Source: Lentimicrobiaceae bacterium (lineage in GTDB: Bacteria; Bacteroidota; Bacteroidia; Bacteroidales; Lentimicrobiaceae). From it: a stretch of DNA of 8,088 bases. Location of the stretch: contig JAQVEI010000096.1 in assembly GCA_028697695.1 (NCBI GenBank), positions 1 through 8,088 on the forward strand, given 5' to 3'. The stretch's first letter is position 1. Every line of letters starts with the position of its first letter. The position numbers and the translations under genes were made by a program. The notes beneath the pieces are model-generated. The model searched no databases and had not been told where the DNA came from. It saw only the letters and a list, made by a program, of their open reading frames with translations. Of the stretch, positions 6,810 to 8,088 are shown in pieces.

Positions 6810-7265
6810 ATGTCACCGGAGCAATTTAAGATACATTTGCAAAGACAACAGCAAAGTGTCTCAAGGGCGATTACTAAGCAATTGCCAAAGATTATCGGCA
6901 AAAGAGCCGTTTCAATTTTTAAGATTAACTTTCAATTGGAAGTCTTTCAGGATGGCGGTGTTGAAAAGTGGCAGGTTGTTAAACGCCATACGAATCCACG
7001 CACTATAGGAACAGCTAAAACACGCAAAATATTAACAGGTAAAACCGGTGACCTTGGCCGCAGTCTAAAGTATGAAACAGGTGTGGCATCGGTTACTGTA
7101 TATAGTGATGTTATCTATGCCGACGTTCACAACGAGGGCCTGAGGGCAGGCCGGGGCAAGGGCTTTAAAATGCCTAAACGCCAGTTTATTGGCGACAGCA
7201 AGGAAATTGACGATATGATTGAACGCGAAATTGACCAGGCTATTAACAAGATTTTGAAACACTGA
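6810..7265 (+). CDS. phage virion morphogenesis / tail completion protein (Mu gpG-like, Phage_tail_S type)
   Basis: The protein is 151 aa, about full length for this family, whose members are needed for tail or head-tail completion during virion assembly. It opens MSPEQFKIHLQRQQQSVSRA, a charged helical region. It has TGKTGDLGRSLKY at 76-88 (the 'ltG.L..S..y' segment common to the family), then YADVHNEG at 103-110 (matching the Y..iHN.G motif), and MPKRQFIGDS at 121-130 (matching MPaRpFlG). A helical acidic/basic tail ends in NKILKH. The ATG at 6810 is fixed by an in-frame TAA immediately before it. No Shine-Dalgarno site is apparent. It is followed after 5 nt by another phage-like frame, as in a late phage operon. 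It lies on the strand opposite to all the host genes in the window. The frame is intact with no visible lesion, but its promoter and most partner genes are missing. Confidence 0.78.
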   Translation: MSPEQFKIHLQRQQQSVSRAITKQLPKIIGKRAVSIFKINFQLEVFQDGGVEKWQVVKRHTNPRTIGTAKTRKILTGKTGDLGRSLKYETGVASVTVYSDVIYADVHNEGLRAGRGKGFKMPKRQFIGDSKEIDDMIEREIDQAINKILKH

Positions 7266-7270
7266 ACCTT

Positions 7271-7450
7271 ATGGATACCTACACCCCTTTTGCGCTATTG
7301 AAAGAACGTTTAAACGGTATTGCAACCGTATTTCAATACATCGGGCAATACCTGCCCGACAAAACAAATACCCGCTACAAAGTACCCGCCATCTACATTG
7401 AGTATGTGCCCAACCCGGCGGTAGTAATCTGTTTTTCGTCTTTAGGCTGA
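7271..7450 (+). pseudogene. 5' fragment of a second phage gene, truncated by the repeat array
   Basis: It starts with ATG 5 nt after the tail-completion gene. It encodes MDTYTPFALLKERLNGIATV, then FQYIGQYLPDKTNTRYKVPA and IYIEYVPNPAVV, about 52 residues of plausible protein. At about 7429 the sequence passes into array sequence (CTGTTTTTCGTCTTTAGGC). The frame runs only eight more codons, through repeat DNA, to a TGA at 7448-7450. The natural 3' part is absent. The position after a gpG-like gene suggests a phage tail or head-tail gene, but I do not recognise the family. A functional product is unlikely. Confidence 0.65.
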
Positions 7451-8088
7451 AGACGGAGGTAACGGAAAGCTTTTTCTTTTCTGATTTAAGTTTTTGATTG
7501 CAATTTGGGCTAAAGCCCTTTTTAACTGCGGCTGTTTTTATACCACCGGCTAAAGCCGGTGGTAAAGGAAAAACCTGTTTTTCGTCTCGTGGCTAAAGCC
7601 GGTGTTACCGGAAAGTTTTTTCTTTTCTGATTAAGGTTTTTTTGATTGTTATTTCAACCAATTTGGGCTAAAGCCCTTTTTAAGTACGGCTGTTTTTATA
7701 CCACCGGCTAAAGCCGGTGGTAAAGGAAAGCCTTGTTTTTCGGTCAAGTTTTTTATTGTTATTCCGGCCAATTTGGGCTAAAGCCCTATTTAAATACGGC
7801 TGTTTTTATACCACCGGCTAAAGCCGGTGGTAAAGGAAAACCCTGTTTTTCGTCTCTAGGCTGAAGCCGGAGGTAAAGGAAAGCCTCGTTTTCGTCTCGT
7901 GGTTAAAGCCGGTGTTACCGGAAAGTTTTTTCTTTTCTAATTAAGGTTTTTTTGATTGTTATTTCAACCAATTTGGGCTAAAGCCCTTTTTAAGTACGGC
8001 TGTTTTTAAACCACCGGCTAAAGCCGGTGGTAAAGGAAAGCCTTGTTTTTCGTCTTTAGGCTGAAGCCGGAGGTACCGGAAAGTTTTT
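7429..8088. repeat. right part of the REP-like array, running off the window
   Basis: The same units as in 6065-6611 and in the same orientation. Stem 1 occurs at 7507, 7665, 7775 and 7975. Stem 2 occurs at 7542, 7700, 7810 and 8010. Stem 3 occurs at 7445 (with a mismatch, GGCTGAAGAC), 7591, 7859, 7901 and 8059. The 35-nt spacing holds in all four stem 1-2 pairs, and the 49-nt spacing in all three units that keep the adjacent stem 3. The unit at 7665 has lost stem 3 and part of the linker, while the unit at 7775 has an extra stem 3 (7901, GGTTAAAGCC, which keeps pairing in RNA through G-U). The part ends at the window edge in the middle of a unit. No coding frame is supported. Confidence 0.9.
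7431..7444 (+). repeat. right 14-bp direct repeat bordering the phage-derived insert
   Basis: GTTTTTCGTCTTTA, identical to 6598-6611. The array resumes here directly after the truncated phage gene. The same or near-identical string also occurs inside normal units (for example around 6241 and 8046), so it is a natural array segment present once on each side of the insert. Confidence 0.7.

Larger units (their letters stand above)
6612..7430. mobile_element. phage-derived segment embedded in the repeat array
   Basis: This 819-bp stretch contains none of the array stems. It holds one complete phage structural gene and the start of a second, both on the plus strand, behind about 200 bp of non-coding DNA with two hairpins. 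It is flanked by direct copies of GTTTTTCGTCTTTA. Joining the flanks at one copy gives a stem 3 to stem 3 distance of 43 nt, against 42 nt in the natural double-stem-3 unit at 7859/7901, the difference being one T in a T-run. No transposase, integrase or terminal inverted repeat is visible, so how it arrived is unknown. It may be a remnant of a larger prophage. Confidence 0.6.

Noticed and set aside
6707..7262. Minus-strand open frames opposite the phage gene
   Set aside because: The plus-strand frame carries clear family motifs, and the antisense translations show none.
6065..8088. CRISPR array
   Set aside because: Repeats are far longer than CRISPR repeats, the unit length varies, the intervals between stems are themselves repeated rather than unique, and no cas gene is visible.

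Overview
The window looks like a chromosomal segment of a member of the Bacteroidota. This rests on the protein families, on AT-rich intergenic DNA with little Shine-Dalgarno signal, and on a candidate promoter of the Bacteroidota TAnnTTTG type. No 16S rRNA or other taxonomic marker is present, so the assignment is an inference.

Layout, 1-5951: every recognisable gene is on the minus strand. Reading in the direction of transcription (right to left), there is a broken NmrA-like NAD(P)-binding gene (5951-5071), a secreted M30-like zinc metalloprotease lipoprotein (4599-3127), a secreted serine hydrolase lipoprotein of the beta-lactamase / DD-peptidase fold (2943-1810), and then the start of an F-type ATP synthase operon: atpB (1381-272) followed by atpE (221 to beyond the window edge). 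atpB and atpE form an operon encoding the proton channel of the Fo sector. The two lipoprotein genes are separate units with gaps of 183 and 428 bp and no evident functional link.

Layout, 6065-8088: an array of a degenerate unit of about 157 bp, running to the window edge. A complete unit holds three small inverted repeats that share the core GGCTRAAGCC. Their spacing is rigid: 35 nt from stem 1 to stem 2 and 49 nt from stem 2 to stem 3 in every intact unit. The array is split by about 820 bp of foreign DNA (6612-7430) that carries an intact phage virion-morphogenesis (tail completion type) gene, the first ~52 codons of the next phage gene, and a perfect 14-bp inverted repeat with a 33-nt loop. 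The insert is bounded by 14-bp direct repeats, GTTTTTCGTCTTTA. Joining the array at one copy restores the arrangement seen in an uninterrupted part of the array.

The most notable points are the REP-like three-stem array with captured phage genes, and the NmrA-like gene inactivated by an A9-tract frameshift plus an in-frame TGA. I see no CRISPR array, no rRNA or tRNA gene, and no transposase or integrase in the window.
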